Below, piece by piece: positions 56,549-57,189 of a DNA stretch of 57,189 nt (position 1 is its first letter; each line of letters starts with the position of its first letter). The stretch comes from an uncultured Clostridia bacterium. GTDB taxonomy: Bacteria; Bacillota; Clostridia; Oscillospirales; Ruminococcaceae. The stretch covers positions 1-57,189 of the forward strand of contig CALWNU010000004.1 of the NCBI GenBank assembly GCA_944382905.1, written 5' to 3'. Position numbers and translations under genes: made by a program. The notes under the pieces are model-generated. The model did no database searches and was not told the origin of the DNA. It saw nothing but the letters and a program-made list of their open reading frames with translations.

Positions 56549-57189
56549 TTATTCCGCCTGGGAATGCGCCGGCTGTTTAGCGGGTTGTTCTGCCGGCATC
56601 TGTTCCCGCGCGACCGCCAACATCAACTTGATCCGGTTTTCCTGGTTGACGCGCGTGGCGCCGGGATCATAATCAATCGGCACAATATTCGCCTGCGGGT
56701 ACAGCGTTTTGATCTTGCGGATCATCCCTTTGCCCACAATATGGTTGGGCAGGCACCCAAAAGGCTGGGCGCAGACGATGTTCTCATAACCGCTCTCCAC
56801 CAATTCTACCATTTCCGCGGTCAGCAGCCATCCTTCGCCCATTTTGCAGCCATACCCAATCACGGGGGCGACCATTTTTTTCACCTGGCTGTAAGCAGAG
56901 GGCGCCACAAACCGGGGATGGCGCTTAGCAGCGCTGATCACCGCCCCTTCAATCCGGGTCAGGTACTGCATCAGCAGGTCGATCACCGCGTATTTGGCGC
57001 GGCTGCCGCCATACAGCTTGATGTCTTCCAGCCGGTTATCCACTTTAAACAGCATAAAGCCAATGACCCCCGGCACCATGACCTCGCAGTCCTGGCTATG
57101 TAAAAAATCTTCCAGATGATTGTTGCCCAGCGGGGAATATTTGACATAAATTTCCCCTACAACGCCTACTTTGGTAATCTGCCGCGGCG
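56549..57189 (-). CDS. 2-hydroxyacyl-CoA dehydratase activator-related protein (3' part)
   Basis: The frame is open to the right edge, so the 5' end lies outside. Visible are KVGVVGEIYVKYSPLGNNHL, GYGCKMGEGWLLTAEMVELV, CAQPFGCLPNHIVGKGM and a short P/A/Q-rich tail. This matches the C-terminal DUF2229-type part of large activator/dehydratase-like proteins that resemble HgdC/HgdB, with conserved cysteines for an FeS cluster. The family's substrate in this organism is unknown. Confidence 0.82.
   Translation of the reverse strand, partial: PRQITKVGVVGEIYVKYSPLGNNHLEDFLHSQDCEVMVPGVIGFMLFKVDNRLEDIKLYGGSRAKYAVIDLLMQYLTRIEGAVISAAKRHPRFVAPSAYSQVKKMVAPVIGYGCKMGEGWLLTAEMVELVESGYENIVCAQPFGCLPNHIVGKGMIRKIKTLYPQANIVPIDYDPGATRVNQENRIKLMLAVAREQMPAEQPAKQPAHSQAE

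Noticed and set aside
1..57189. CRISPR arrays, prophage or intact insertion sequences
   Set aside because: No regularly spaced repeats, cas genes, phage structural genes or transposases were recognised on either strand.

Overview
The window looks like chromosome from a spore-forming, strictly fermentative Gram-positive clostridium, most likely a gut Oscillospirales/Ruminococcaceae-type organism. The evidence is the Firmicutes rimP-nusA-ylxR-ylxQ-infB-rbfA order, SpoVT, an alpha/beta-type SASP, strong AGGAGG ribosome binding sites, TTGACA-17-TATAAT promoters, frequent TTG/GTG starts and an overall GC-rich base composition. No tRNA, rRNA, CRISPR array, intact insertion sequence or intact prophage was seen.

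Layout. 1-1075 is an AT-richer edge with the 3' end of a DUF4357 gene followed by decayed remnants, probably the scar of a mobile element. 1095-6308 carries glycerate kinase, Nif3-like protein, class II aldolase, and a CNNM/CorC membrane protein with a small partner. 6540-17205 is the conserved translation and RNA block on the minus strand: promoter, rimP, nusA, ylxR, ylxQ, infB, rbfA, nrnA, truB, ribF, then its own promoter and rpsO-pnp. 17283-23540 holds an M20 amidohydrolase, a VanY-type carboxypeptidase, htpG under a CIRCE operator, a COG2426 membrane protein and spoVT. 23623-28979 is rpe, an unusual rnfC-D-E-A cluster and a DUF4015 glycoside hydrolase. 29209-41113 holds a ferredoxin-domain aldo/keto reductase, a rhomboid-like protein, a DUF2975/YozG/DUF4173 module, PduL, several unknown membrane proteins, a SASP, a fumarase beta subunit, a DivIVA-like coiled coil, DUF1836 and hemolysin III. 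41200-57189 holds asparaginase, a P-loop kinase fusion, MFS and MATE exporters, a broken pcp/pentapeptide junction, LUD, UlaG-like and MmuM enzymes, a PrsA-type lipoprotein, a MarR switch, a DNA-repair/acetyltransferase operon, a lipid kinase, VanZ, two small proteins not in any long reading frame, and the end of a 2-hydroxyacyl-CoA dehydratase activator gene.

The most interesting locus is the Rnf-like cluster at 24934-28233. Genes for RnfC, RnfD, RnfE and RnfA are tightly packed, but rnfG and rnfB are absent. The remaining proteins have lost most of the residues that carry electrons through a normal Rnf complex: three of the four membrane cysteines of RnfA/RnfE, the flavin-bearing threonine region of RnfD, and the GGAxFP FMN/NADH loop and N-terminal barrel of RnfC. 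The two [4Fe-4S] motifs of RnfC are intact. It reads as a membrane complex built on an Rnf scaffold but re-purposed, and I know of no described function for such a set.

Other points of note are the CIRCE-controlled htpG promoter, consensus promoters driving a 58-residue membrane peptide and a MarR/MATE pair, and a deletion junction that joined two 5'-truncated genes head to head.
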